Assembly: GCF_000768695.1 (NCBI RefSeq)
Contig: NZ_AVPL01000015.1
Span: 1 to 64,000 of the forward strand
Origin: Knoellia aerolata DSM 18566
GTDB lineage: Bacteria; Actinomycetota; Actinomycetes; Actinomycetales; Dermatophilaceae
Reading direction: 5' to 3'
DNA length: 64,000 bases
Position 1 is the stretch's first letter. Every line of letters begins with the position of its first letter. The notes beneath the pieces were generated by a model, which saw nothing but the letters and a program-made list of their open reading frames with translations, was not told where the DNA came from and did no database searches. The translations under genes were made by a program, and so were the position numbers. Shown here one piece after another: positions 24,807-35,457 of the stretch.

Positions 24807-25430
24807 TCAGTGAACGGCGGCGAGCAGCACGCCGACACCGACGAAGAGGCCGCCGAACGTCCTGTTCATCGCCCGCTGACCGCGCGGGGTGCTCGTCACC
24901 CGACGCAGACCCCGCGCGGCCGTGGCGAAGAAGCACCACATGACGACGACGTCGATGACGACGATCGTCGCCGCCAGCACGGCGTACTGCGGCAGCAGGG
25001 GACGGTCGGGTCGGGTGAACTGCGGGATGAAGGCCAGGAAGAAGACGAGCGCCTTCGGGTTCGTGAGGTTGACGAGGATCCCGCGCCGCACCATGGCCGC
25101 CGGCGTCCTCGTGCCCGTCGTCGTGGGCTCGCCGTCGTCGGTGACCGCGCGCGAGCGCCACTGCCGAACGCCGAGGTAGACGAGGTAGCCGGCACCGGCA
25201 TAGCGGATGGCACCGAACACAGCGGGTGAGCTCGCGACGAGGACGCCCAGCCCCGCGGCGACGAGGACGATGTGGGTGACGAGGGCGATCTGCTGGCCGA
25301 GGATCCCCCAGATCGAGCGGGTCCACCCGACGCCCAGCGAGTTGGCCATCGTGTTGATGGCCCCGGCGCCGGGGGTGAACGAGATGAGCACCCCGGTCAC
25401 CACGAGGGACAGCCAGACCGACCATGACAT
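24807..25430 (-). CDS. LysE/RhtB-family amino-acid exporter
   Basis: This 207-residue membrane protein has five or six hydrophobic segments and the family motif FTPGAGAINTMANSLGVG near the N-terminus, followed by NLTNPKALVFFLAF mid-chain. Members export amino acids and analogues. I placed the start at MSWSVWLSLVV (ATG 25430), because the frame upstream runs into the tRNA terminator and tRNA-Asp. It is convergent with the MDR gene. Confidence 0.88.
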   Translation of the reverse strand: MSWSVWLSLVVTGVLISFTPGAGAINTMANSLGVGWTRSIWGILGQQIALVTHIVLVAAGLGVLVASSPAVFGAIRYAGAGYLVYLGVRQWRSRAVTDDGEPTTTGTRTPAAMVRRGILVNLTNPKALVFFLAFIPQFTRPDRPLLPQYAVLAATIVVIDVVVMWCFFATAARGLRRVTSTPRGQRAMNRTFGGLFVGVGVLLAAVH

Positions 25431-25467
25431 GGCCGTCAGGTTAGGCCGTCGCCCGTCCGGAGATGCG

Positions 25468-25499
25468 GAGAGGCCCACACCTGCTGGTGTGGGCCTCTC
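25468..25499 (-). terminator. terminator of the tRNA-Glu/tRNA-Asp transcript
   Basis: GAGAGGCCCACACC and its exact complement form a 14-bp stem with a 4-base loop. It lies immediately downstream of tRNA-Asp on the minus strand and upstream of the LysE gene. A clear T-run is lacking, as is common in high-GC actinobacteria. Confidence 0.75.
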
Positions 25500-25506
25500 G
25501 CTGTGC

Positions 25507-25583
25507 TGGCGACCCCGACGGGACTCGAACCCGCGACCTCCGCCGTGACAGGGCGGCGCGCTAACCAACTGCGCTACGGGGCC
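25507..25583 (-). tRNA. tRNA-Asp (GTC), CCA encoded
   Basis: The minus strand gives acceptor GGCCCCG/CGGGGTC (with one G-T pair), anticodon stem CCGCC/GGCGG with loop CTGTCAC (anticodon GTC), and T-arm GCGGG/CCCGT with TTCGAGT. The discriminator is G and CCA follows directly in the DNA. The tRNA body is 74 nt plus CCA. Confidence 0.95.
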
Positions 25584-25608
25584 TTGCGGTTGCAAGACCG
25601 TTACTGCG

Positions 25609-25681
25609 TATCCCCAACGGGATTCGAACCCGTGCTACCGCCGTGAAAGGGCGGGGTCCTGGGCCGCTAGACGATGGGGAC
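25609..25681 (-). tRNA. tRNA-Glu (TTC)
   Basis: The minus strand gives acceptor GTCCCCA/TGGGGAT, anticodon stem CCGCC/GGCGG with loop CTTTCAC (anticodon TTC), and T-arm ACGGG/CCCGT with TTCGAAT. CCA is not encoded. It is 73 nt and precedes tRNA-Asp by 25 bases in the same transcript. Confidence 0.95.
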
Positions 25682-25745
25682 CCATCACGTGACGGGAACC
25701 CACGTCGCGCAGCGCGCAGCGCTCGGATCCGTCGTGGACTCGGAA

Positions 25746-25774
25746 AGCATAGGGGACGATCGCGCCCATTCCAA
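25746..25774 (-). promoter_or_regulatory. promoter of the tRNA-Glu/tRNA-Asp operon
   Basis: On the minus strand TTGGAA (-35, 25769-25774) and TATGCT (-10, 25746-25751) are separated by exactly 17 bases. The -10 lies about 65 bases upstream of tRNA-Glu. This is a strong housekeeping-sigma match. Confidence 0.65.
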
Positions 25775-25844
25775 AACGAGCCCGGACGTGTGCCACGCGA
25801 CTCGTCGTATGCCGTCCCACGCAGCGCGTGGGACCGTCTGCGCC

Positions 25845-26219
25845 TCAGGTGCGCGCCTCGCGGAGCGCTGCACGCACGAGGTCCAGGGCAGCTGCCTCGC
25901 TCAACCCGGCCCGGGTGGCGTCGGCGGCGAAGGCGACGGCGCTGCGTCGCAGGGCGGTGTCGGTGGCGTGCCCCCCGCCGGCGACCACGGTGCCGGCCCG
26001 CCGGCCCGTCGTCACGAGGCCCTCGGTCTCGAGCTCCTTGTAGGCCCTGGCGACGGTGTTCACGGCGAGGCCGAGGTCCCCGGCCATCGCGCGCACCGTG
26101 GGCAGGTGGTCGCCCTCGGCCAGGACGCCCTGCTCGATGAGCGCGGCAAGCTGCGCCCGCACCTGCTCGTAGGAAGGACCCGAGGCGTCAGGGTCCAGCG
26201 TGATGCGGAGGTCGCCCAT
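25845..26219 (-). CDS. short GntR-family regulator (YtrA type)
   Basis: This 124-residue regulator has an N-terminal GntR winged helix (YEQVRAQLAALIEQGVLAEGDHLPTVRAMAGDLGLAVNTVARAYKEL) quoted here only for its position at residues 17-63, and a short helical tail in place of a large ligand domain. That is the YtrA layout. YtrA members usually control neighbouring ABC transporter genes, but none adjoins this one. It is followed by the tRNA operon on the same strand. The target is unknown. Confidence 0.85.
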   Translation of the reverse strand: MGDLRITLDPDASGPSYEQVRAQLAALIEQGVLAEGDHLPTVRAMAGDLGLAVNTVARAYKELETEGLVTTGRRAGTVVAGGGHATDTALRRSAVAFAADATRAGLSEAAALDLVRAALREART

Positions 26220-26302
26220 GAGGAGAGTGTGTCAACCCGGTCCGCGGATCGGGGCGAATCCGTCGCGATCCGCGGGACCCCGGACGGGGGCGCGACCCGA
26301 GG

Positions 26303-27355
26303 TCAGTGGGGGTTGGCCCAGGCGTGGACGCGGTCGGCGTCCCACGTCGTGACGATGCGGTCCCACGGCACCCCGAGCCGCTCGGCGCGCTCGCAGCCGT
26401 AGGCCTTCATGTCGAGCTGCCCCGGCGCGTGGGCGTCCGAGTCGACCGAGAACAGGCACCCGATCTCGAGGGCCAGCTCCACGAGCTCGTCCGGGGGGTC
26501 GCAGCGCTCCGGACGCGAGTTGATCTCGACCGCCGTGTCGCCCTCGAGGCAGGCCTCGAAGACCGCCTGCGCGTCGAAGTCCGACGGGGGGCGCTTGCCC
26601 CGTGAGCCCTCGACGAGCCGCCCCGTGCAGTGGCCGAGGACGTTGACCCTCGGGTTGAGGACCGCCGCCACCATCCGCTTGGTCATGGGGCCGGAGTTCA
26701 TCCGGAGCTTGCTGTGGACCGACGCGGTCACGAGGTCGAGCCGGCCGAGCATCGCGTCGGTCTGGTCGAGGGAACCGTCGTCGAGGATGTCGACCTCGAT
26801 CCCCTTGAAGAGCCGGAACGCCTCTCCCACACCACGGTTGATCGCGTCGACGATGGCGATCTGCTGGGTGAGCCGCTCGGCGGTGAGCCCGTTGGCGACC
26901 CGCAGCTGGGGGGAGTGGTCGGTGAGGACCATCCACCGGTGGCCGAGCTCGATGCCCGTCAGCACCATCTCGTCGATCGGCGACCCACCGTCGGACCAGT
27001 CGGAGTGGAGGTGGCAGTCGCCCTGCAGCGCGGCATACAGGTCCTCGCCCCCGGCCACGAGCGGACCGCCGCTCTTGTCCTGCAACGACGAGAGGTATGC
27101 CGGCAGCTCACCTCTCACGGACTCCTCCACCACCGCGGAGGTCGACTTGCCGATGCCGGGGATGTCCTGGAGGGTGCCGGCGCGGGCGCGCTGCTCGACC
27201 TCGTCGTCGCCGATCCCCTTGAGCGCCTTGGCTGCGCCGCGGAACGCCTCGACGCGGTAGGTGCCGGCGCGGGTGCGCTCGAGCAGGAAGGCGATGCGGC
27301 GCAGGGCGTCGACCGGGTCGACCGGGGCCTCGAGCGGGGGGAGGAGCGCAACCAT
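26303..27355 (-). CDS. PHP-domain phosphoesterase with PolX-type N-terminal domain
   Basis: This 350-residue protein has an N-terminal helix-hairpin-helix region (residues about 10-80, including DIPGIGKSTSAVVEE) like the 8-kDa domain of family X DNA polymerases. It is followed by a PHP metal-dependent hydrolase domain with GDCHLHSDWSDGG, VLTDHSP, KGIEVDIL and SVDSDAHAPGQL. The polymerase palm that separates these in PolX is missing. PHP domains hydrolyse phosphoesters, so a nuclease or histidinol-phosphatase-like role is possible. The ATG at 27355 follows GGAGGAG-rich sequence at workable spacing; the longer frame upstream lacks resemblance. It is divergent from the FMN oxidase gene. Confidence 0.85.
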   Translation of the reverse strand: MVALLPPLEAPVDPVDALRRIAFLLERTRAGTYRVEAFRGAAKALKGIGDDEVEQRARAGTLQDIPGIGKSTSAVVEESVRGELPAYLSSLQDKSGGPLVAGGEDLYAALQGDCHLHSDWSDGGSPIDEMVLTGIELGHRWMVLTDHSPQLRVANGLTAERLTQQIAIVDAINRGVGEAFRLFKGIEVDILDDGSLDQTDAMLGRLDLVTASVHSKLRMNSGPMTKRMVAAVLNPRVNVLGHCTGRLVEGSRGKRPPSDFDAQAVFEACLEGDTAVEINSRPERCDPPDELVELALEIGCLFSVDSDAHAPGQLDMKAYGCERAERLGVPWDRIVTTWDADRVHAWANPH

Positions 27356-27403
27356 GGCCTCAGTCTCGCCCACGTCACCGACGCCCGCCGATAGCGTGGC
27401 ACC

Positions 27404-28750
27404 GTGACTGAGCAGACCCTCCCCGAGGCCGCGGTCGGACCCGGGCGCGCGCGCCAGAGCGCCATCTACCGTCGCGGCACGTTGGGGCAGGCCCCCCGCG
27501 TCCCGACTGCCCCCCACGAGCTCGAGGGGCGAGCCCGTGACGCCATGAGCGACCGGGCCTGGGCGTACGTCGCCGGCGGTGCAGGTGCCGGTGCGACGAT
27601 GCGGGCAAACCGGGCGGCGTTCGACCGGTGGCAGATCGTCCCGCGGGTGCTCCACGGCCACACCACCCGGGACCTCCGCACCGAGGTCCTCGGGACGCCG
27701 CTGTCGGCGCCGGTGATGCTCGCCCCGATCGGCGCCGCGGAGCTCGTCGCCCGAGAGGCCGACGTCGCGATCGCGCGCGGGTCAGCGGCGGCCGGGACGC
27801 CGTACATCGTGTCGACGCAGGGCTGCTCACCGATGGAGGCGACCGCCCGGGCCATGGGGGAGGTGCCGTGGTGGTACCAGCTCTACTGGTCCACCGACGA
27901 GCGCCTCGTCGACTCGCTCATCGGGCGGGCCGAGGCGGCCGGGGCGCGGGCGCTCGTGGTCACCCTCGACACGACGATGCTCGGCTGGCGGACCGCCGAC
28001 CTCGACCTCGGGTCGCTGCCGTTCACGCAGGGCATGGGCATCGCGCAGTACACCTCCGACCCCCGCTTCATGGAGATCGTCAGGGAACGGGTCGCCGCGG
28101 CGGGGGAGGCGGCGTCACCGCTGGCCGGGACCGCAGGGGTGGAGAAGGTCCGGGCCGTGGCGGGCGGCGCACGGACGCTGCTCAACCAGTCGCGTCGCCA
28201 CCCCGGTGGGGTGCGGGACAACCTGCGCTCACCGGTGCCGCGCGCGGCCGTCGAGACCTTCCTCGACATCTACTCGAACCCGGGTCTGTCCTGGCAGCAC
28301 ATCGAGACGTTGCGCGAGCGGACGACGCTGCCGGTGCTGCTCAAGGGGATCCTCCACCCTGACGACGCGGCCAGGGCGTTCGAGGCCGGTGTCGACGGCG
28401 TCATCGTGTCCAACCACGGCGGTCGGCAGGTCGACCGTTCCATCGCCTCGCTCGACGCCCTCGTGGCGATCCGCGAGCGGGTGGGGCGTGAGCCGGTCGT
28501 CCTGGTGGACAGTGGGATCCGCACCGGCGCGGACGTCTTCGTGGCGCTCGCCCTCGGCGCGGACGCGACCCTCCTGGGGCGGCCGCACGTCTACGGGCTG
28601 GCGCTCGACGGGGCGGACGGCGTGCGCGACGTCATCGACGACGTCGTCGCCGAGCTCGACCTCACGATGGGGCTCACCGGGGCGCAGAGCATCGCCGACA
28701 TCACCCGCGACGCGTTCCTCGTCCCGGCGCCGGCGCCGGCGGCACGCTGA
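27404..28750 (+). CDS. FMN-dependent alpha-hydroxy acid oxidase (lactate 2-monooxygenase-like)
   Basis: This 448-residue flavoprotein belongs to the L-lactate/glycolate oxidase family. Conserved elements are PVMLAPIGAAELV, YQLYW, the lysine in LLKGILHPDD, and the FMN/active-site motif SNHGGRQVDRS with the catalytic histidine, followed by VDSGIRTGADV. Its length and Ala/Pro-rich N-terminal tail resemble actinobacterial lactate 2-monooxygenases, which convert lactate to acetate, rather than the shorter oxidases. It starts at GTG 27404 and stands alone. Confidence 0.85.
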   Translation: MTEQTLPEAAVGPGRARQSAIYRRGTLGQAPRVPTAPHELEGRARDAMSDRAWAYVAGGAGAGATMRANRAAFDRWQIVPRVLHGHTTRDLRTEVLGTPLSAPVMLAPIGAAELVAREADVAIARGSAAAGTPYIVSTQGCSPMEATARAMGEVPWWYQLYWSTDERLVDSLIGRAEAAGARALVVTLDTTMLGWRTADLDLGSLPFTQGMGIAQYTSDPRFMEIVRERVAAAGEAASPLAGTAGVEKVRAVAGGARTLLNQSRRHPGGVRDNLRSPVPRAAVETFLDIYSNPGLSWQHIETLRERTTLPVLLKGILHPDDAARAFEAGVDGVIVSNHGGRQVDRSIASLDALVAIRERVGREPVVLVDSGIRTGADVFVALALGADATLLGRPHVYGLALDGADGVRDVIDDVVAELDLTMGLTGAQSIADITRDAFLVPAPAPAAR

Positions 28751-28763
28751 CCTTCCCGGTTCG

Positions 28764-28803
28764 CGCTGTGCACTGCTGCGCTCAGCGGCAGCAGCGCACA
28801 GCG
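28764..28803. repeat. palindromic repeat, copy 1
   Basis: CGCTGTGC-CTGCTGC arms form a hairpin with one mismatched position and an 8-base loop, just after the FMN oxidase stop. The sequence is a diverged copy of the perfect palindrome at 28828-28861. It may serve as a terminator or be a REP-like element. Confidence 0.5.
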
Positions 28804-28827
28804 TGTGTGGTGGTCGGCCCGGCGGAG

Positions 28828-28861
28828 TGTGCACTGCTGCGCTGGGGCGCAGCAGTGCACA
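28828..28861. repeat. palindromic repeat, copy 2 (perfect 15-bp stem)
   Basis: TGTGCACTGCTGCGC pairs exactly with its complement across a TGGG loop. It lies in the 210-bp space between convergent genes (FMN oxidase and SufS-like enzyme) and shares its arm with the copy at 28764-28803. The remaining spacer shows nothing else recognisable. Confidence 0.6.
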
Positions 28862-28960
28862 GCGGCGCGCGAGGACGTGGGGGCGGCGTCGTTCTCGCCG
28901 CAGTCGGGCGGGTCGGCTCGCTGGCGCTCGCCGAACGTCGTGCGCCATCAGTCGGACGGG

Positions 28961-30181
28961 TCAGGTGAGGGCGGCGAGGGCGGTGAGGAGGCGCTCGACG
29001 TCGTCCAGGTCCGTGTAGGGCGCGAGGCCGATGCGGACCCCGCCCTCGTCGCCGAGGCCGAGGTGACGGGAGGCCTCGATGGCGTAGAAGTTGCTCGCCG
29101 GGGCGTTGACGCCGCTCTCGGCGAGGCCCCGGCGCACGTCCTGCGCGGACCGTCCCTCGACGGTGAAGAGCAGGGTGGGGGTGCGCTTGCGCGCGTTGGA
29201 GTACACCCGCACGCCGGGCAGCGAGCGCAGCCCGGACTCGAGCCGGTCGAGCAGGCGGTGCTCGTGCTCCTCCAGCGCCTCGAAGCTCGCGAGGATGCGC
29301 TCGCGCCGCGACCCGGTCGCCGTGCCGTCGAGTGACGCGAGCACGTCGACCGCGGCGGTGACCCCGGCGAGCAGCTCGTACGGCAGGGTCCCGAACTCGA
29401 AGCGCTCCGGCACGGCGTCGGAGGACGGCAGCAGCTTGTCGATCCGGATGCCCTCGAGGAGCTCGGGGGAAGCCGCGACGATCCCGATGTGCGGCCCGAG
29501 GAACTTGTAGGGAGAGCAGGTCCAGAAGTCGACACCGAGCGAGTCGAGGTCGACCGAGGCGTGCGCCGTCGCGTGGACCCCGTCGACCCAGTGCAGGGCG
29601 CCGACCTCGTGCACGGCCCGGGCGATCTTGCAGACCGGTGGCTTGGTGCCGATGAGGTTCGAGGCCGCCGTCGTCGCGACGAGCCGGGTCCGGTCGGAGA
29701 GCAGGGAGGTCACGGCGGCGGAGTGCATCTCGCCGGTCTCGGGCTCGAAGTCCGCCCACCGCACGACCGCACCGACGGCCTCCGCGGCCTGCACCCACGG
29801 GCGGATGTTGGAGTCGTGGTCGAGCCGGGTGACGACGACCTCGTCACCGGGAGCCCAGGTCTTGGCCAGCGCCCGGGCGAAGTCGTAGGTGAGCGCCGTC
29901 GCGCTGCGCCCGAACACCACGCCTCGCGGGTCGGCGCCCAGAAGGTCCGCCACCGCCCGTCGGGCCTCGCGGACGACGTCCTCGGCGCGACGCTCGCTGG
30001 CCGTGACCTCGCCGCGGTTGGAGATCGCGGACACGAGCGTGGCGTGGACGGCGTCGGCCACCGGTGTGGGGGTCTGGCTGCCACCCGGCCCGTCGAAGAA
30101 GGCCGCCGGGGCGGAGCCGTCGGGCCCGCCTCGCAGCGCAGGGAAGAGCTCACGGATCGCTGCCACGTCGTAGGTCACCAC
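28961..30181 (-). CDS. SufS-like class V aminotransferase (cysteine desulfurase-like)
   Basis: This 406-residue PLP enzyme has the class V aminotransferase fold. Visible features are FDGPGGSQTP near residue 29, GRSATALTYDFARAL, HDSNIRPW, the PLP-contacting aspartate/histidine in WVDGVHATAH and the Schiff-base lysine in CSPYKFLGPH. It resembles the VC1184-type group of SufS-like proteins rather than the Fe-S cluster machinery, because no suf or isc genes are near. The reaction is uncertain: cysteine desulfurase, selenocysteine lyase or an isopenicillin-epimerase-like role. It begins at ATG 30181, 21 bases from the next minus-strand gene. Confidence 0.82.
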   Translation of the reverse strand: MVTYDVAAIRELFPALRGGPDGSAPAAFFDGPGGSQTPTPVADAVHATLVSAISNRGEVTASERRAEDVVREARRAVADLLGADPRGVVFGRSATALTYDFARALAKTWAPGDEVVVTRLDHDSNIRPWVQAAEAVGAVVRWADFEPETGEMHSAAVTSLLSDRTRLVATTAASNLIGTKPPVCKIARAVHEVGALHWVDGVHATAHASVDLDSLGVDFWTCSPYKFLGPHIGIVAASPELLEGIRIDKLLPSSDAVPERFEFGTLPYELLAGVTAAVDVLASLDGTATGSRRERILASFEALEEHEHRLLDRLESGLRSLPGVRVYSNARKRTPTLLFTVEGRSAQDVRRGLAESGVNAPASNFYAIEASRHLGLGDEGGVRIGLAPYTDLDDVERLLTALAALT

Positions 30182-30202
30182 GACAACGTACCCAGCGCAG
30201 CG

Positions 30203-30985
30203 TCAGGCGCAGGCGGGGGCCGCACCCACGGCAGCGGCGGCCGCGGCATGCGTCCGCAGCGGCGCCTGTGCGTCCCGGACCATGGCGATCCAGCGCCGGT
30301 GGTACGCACCCATGTCGGCGTGCTCCTTCTGCTGCATCATCAGCAGGTGGGCCGACCACTGCCGGTGGACCACCGTCCCGGTGGCGACGGCCGACTCGAG
30401 GGCCTTGAGGCGGGACGCGCAGGCCGTCGTGGCCGCCACCGGGGGAGCGGCGGACACCGCGGCGGCGCAGGCCCCCTTCGACGCACCCGCTGCCTGCGTG
30501 GCCGCCGCGAACTCCCGCTCGTCCGCGGGACCGAACGCCCGCGAGGCCGCCCACTGGGCCTTGGTCGTCGCGAACGACTGGGTGCGCGCATCCCAGGCGA
30601 GCTGGGCGGCCACGTGCTGCCTCCAGTGGGTGGCGGAGGTGGCGACGGCGTTCGCGAGCCGGGTCGCCGACGCGACCTCGGCGACACACTTCGCGTGACG
30701 CTCGGCGCTCTGGGCCGCGGCCGCGTCCACCGTGGCGGAGGCGGTCGCGGACGGTTCCGGGCTCGACGCCGTGGGGGAGGCACTCGGTGTCGCCGACGCC
30801 GTCGCGGTCGCCGACGCCGACGCCGACGCGCTCGCCGACGCCAAGGGACGCGACCCCGCGGTCCCCGGGTCCTCTTCCATGAGGGACGCGACCGCCCACG
30901 TGCCCCCGACGAGCACGGCGATGGCCGCCACGGCAGCGATCACGGTGACCCGGCCCGTGGTGCGGGATGACTCGTGCTTCCCCAC
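30203..30985 (-). CDS. membrane-anchored Ser/Ala-rich protein of unknown function
   Basis: I do not recognise this family. From GTG 30985 the protein has a short basic N-terminus, one membrane segment (TVIAAVAAIAVLVGGTWAVASL), a low-complexity Ser/Ala/Thr/Pro linker and an alanine-rich helical domain with four cysteines (KCV, GACAA, TACASR, PACA). The C-terminal domain probably lies outside the membrane. The frame is open to an ATG at 31048, which would add 21 charged residues; neither start has a strong ribosome site. It is followed on the same strand by the SufS-like gene, but a functional link is not evident. Confidence 0.65.
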   Translation of the reverse strand: MGKHESSRTTGRVTVIAAVAAIAVLVGGTWAVASLMEEDPGTAGSRPLASASASASASATATASATPSASPTASSPEPSATASATVDAAAAQSAERHAKCVAEVASATRLANAVATSATHWRQHVAAQLAWDARTQSFATTKAQWAASRAFGPADEREFAAATQAAGASKGACAAAVSAAPPVAATTACASRLKALESAVATGTVVHRQWSAHLLMMQQKEHADMGAYHRRWIAMVRDAQAPLRTHAAAAAAVGAAPACA

Positions 30986-31111
30986 CGCGTCATCGTGGCA
31001 CCGCCGTCCCCGCCCCGTGTCCGGTTCCGTGACCTTCTGGCCCGACAACCACCCGGTGGTGCTGGTCCCTCGTGGCCCCCGCCGTCGCCCGACCGGGGGG
31101 CGGCGACGTCC

Positions 31112-33522
<2,411 letters not shown>

Positions 33523-33552
33523 CTAGGAGGGGCGTGGGGCAGGATCGTCCCC

Positions 33553-34806
33553 GTGAGTCTGCTCGCCCCGTCCCCCGCCGACGCGCAGCGCCGCACCGGC
33601 CTGCGCCGGATGCGGGCGCTCGCGCTCGGCCTGCTCGTGCTCGCCGCGATCGTGTATGCCGTGACGTTGCGTCACGAGACCGGCTGGCTGGGCTACGTCA
33701 ACGCCGGCGCCGAGGCCGCGATGATCGGGGCGCTCGCGGACTGGTTCGCCGTGACCGCGCTGTTCCGGCACCCGCTAGGGCTGCCGGTGCCGCACACCGC
33801 GATCATCCCCAAGCGCAAGAACGAGATCGGGCGCAACCTCCAGGACTTCGTCACCGAGAACTTCCTCACCGACGAGATCGCCCGCGAGCGACTCGCCTCC
33901 GCCCGGGTGGGGGAACGGCTCGGCGCCTGGCTGCTCGTCCCCGGCCACCGCACCCGGGTGATGGCGGAGGTCGTCCGGGTGACCCGGGCCGGACTGGGTC
34001 GGCTGTCCGACGACGCCGTCCGCGAGGTGATCGAGGACTTCCTCCTCCCACGCCTGGCGAAGGAGCCGATCAGCCCGATCGCCGGCTCGCTGCTCGAGGG
34101 CGTGGTCGGGGAGCGGACCCACCACGGCCTCGTCGACCTCGGGCTGGAGCAGCTGCACGACTGGCTGCGCGACAACCCCGGCACGTTCGCCTCGGTCATC
34201 GGGGAGCGGGCGCCATGGTGGTCGCCGCCGTGGGTCGACGACCGGGTCATCGGGTGGAGCTACCAGCAGGTGCTCACCTGGCTGCGGGACATCCGGGTCG
34301 CCCCGGGGCACCCGGCCCGGGTCGCGTTCGACGACCTGCTCACGCGCCTGGCGCACGACCTGCAGTCGGACCCGGAGGTCATGGAGCAGGCCGAGGCGCT
34401 CAAGGAGCGGCTCCTGTCGCACCCGCAGGTGCCCGACACGGCCGTGGGCCTGTGGCGCTCGTTCGGTTCCGCGCTCGAGTCGGCGATGGACGACCCGACG
34501 TCGTACTTCCACGTCCGCGGCGAGGAGCTCCTCGAGCACCTCGGACGCCACCTCGTCGAGGACGAGCCGTGGCGCTCCCGCCTCGAGGGGCACCTCGGCG
34601 AGGCGGTGTCCTTCTTCGTCAACACCTACGGCTCCGAGATCGCCGAGGTCATCTCGGTGACCGTCGACCAGTGGGACGGGCGCGAGGCTGCCGAACGCAT
34701 CGAGCTGCACGTCGGCCGCGACCTCCAGTTCATCCGCATCAACGGCACGATCGTCGGGGCCCTCGCCGGCGTCGTCATCCACGCGCTCAGCTCCGTCGCG
34801 ACCTGA
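33553..34806 (+). CDS. DUF445-family membrane protein
   Basis: This 417-residue protein starts with a membrane helix (ALGLLVLAAIVYAVTL) and has the DUF445 hallmarks AMIGALADWFAVTALFRHPLG and PHTAIIPKRKNEIGRNLQDFV. A long helical middle follows and a second hydrophobic segment (IVGALAGVVIHALSS) ends the chain. Both ends are thus membrane-embedded. No biochemical function is established for the family. GTG 33553 is the first plausible start after the divergent guaB1 promoter space. A perfect 15-bp hairpin follows the gene. Confidence 0.85.
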   Translation: MSLLAPSPADAQRRTGLRRMRALALGLLVLAAIVYAVTLRHETGWLGYVNAGAEAAMIGALADWFAVTALFRHPLGLPVPHTAIIPKRKNEIGRNLQDFVTENFLTDEIARERLASARVGERLGAWLLVPGHRTRVMAEVVRVTRAGLGRLSDDAVREVIEDFLLPRLAKEPISPIAGSLLEGVVGERTHHGLVDLGLEQLHDWLRDNPGTFASVIGERAPWWSPPWVDDRVIGWSYQQVLTWLRDIRVAPGHPARVAFDDLLTRLAHDLQSDPEVMEQAEALKERLLSHPQVPDTAVGLWRSFGSALESAMDDPTSYFHVRGEELLEHLGRHLVEDEPWRSRLEGHLGEAVSFFVNTYGSEIAEVISVTVDQWDGREAAERIELHVGRDLQFIRINGTIVGALAGVVIHALSSVAT

Positions 34807-34840
34807 CCCACCCGGGTGACCCGACCCACCCGGGTCGAGA

Positions 34841-34887
34841 GGTCACGACACCCCGCATGCGCGGACGGCATACGGGGTGTCGTGACC
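34841..34887. terminator. bidirectional hairpin between convergent genes
   Basis: GGTCACGACACCCCG (34841-34855) is exactly complementary to 34873-34887, giving a 15-bp stem with a 17-base loop that contains one GGCATAC copy. It sits between the ends of the DUF445 gene and the minus-strand coiled-coil gene, so it can terminate both. Confidence 0.78.
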
Positions 34888-34907
34888 ACTCGACGTGGAC
34901 GCGAGGG

Positions 34908-35336
34908 TCAGCGCCGGCGCACGTCTCCCCGGTCGCGCACGTCGTCGTCCCGGTCGGACTCCACGCGGTCGGCGCGTCCGTCACCGTCGGTGTCGACGTC
35001 CGGGTCGAGCTCGTCGGCGCGCTGGAGCTTCTCCTCGTACTCGGAGCGCGCGGCCACGGCGGGCTCGCGCCGGCGGGCGCCCTCGGTCTCGAGCTTGTCC
35101 GCCTCGGCGAGCTTCTGCTCGGCCTCGGCGCGCGCCTGGCGGGCTGCCGCCTCGGCCTGCGTGGCGTGCGCCTCGCGCTCGCGCACGACCTGGGAATGCT
35201 CCTGCGCCTCCTCGCGGACCTCGGCGGCCTGCTGGCGCCGGGACTCCACGTTGCGCTTGCGCATCTGCGGGACCAGCAGCAGCGCCAGTGCGATGAGCAC
35301 GACAGCTGCGATCACCCACCACCAGATGGCGTCCAT
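34908..35336 (-). CDS. small membrane-anchored coiled-coil protein
   Basis: This 142-residue protein has one N-terminal membrane segment (WWWVIAAVVLIALALLLV), then a charged Ala/Glu/Arg-rich region predicted to be a long coiled coil (residues about 25-105). It ends in an acidic Asp/Arg-rich tail with DTDGDGRAD, which resembles a calcium-binding thrombospondin type-3 unit. The ATG at 35336 follows GGAG; an upstream extension in the same frame is not credible. The family is unrecognised and a scaffolding or envelope role is only a guess. Confidence 0.75.
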   Translation of the reverse strand: MDAIWWWVIAAVVLIALALLLVPQMRKRNVESRRQQAAEVREEAQEHSQVVREREAHATQAEAAARQARAEAEQKLAEADKLETEGARRREPAVAARSEYEEKLQRADELDPDVDTDGDGRADRVESDRDDDVRDRGDVRRR

Positions 35337-35457
35337 CCCGATCACACTCCTTCGATGTCGTGGGGACGTGCCCCCACCCCTCGAAACTAGTGAGGTTCGG
35401 CCTGCTTCGGCGGCTAGCGTGCGACCCAAACCGACCCTGAGCAGGGCGAACGCGCCG

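Noticed and set aside
30770-30850. GCCGACGCC-type repeat
   Set aside because: It encodes the Ser/Ala linker of the membrane-anchored protein at 30203-30985.
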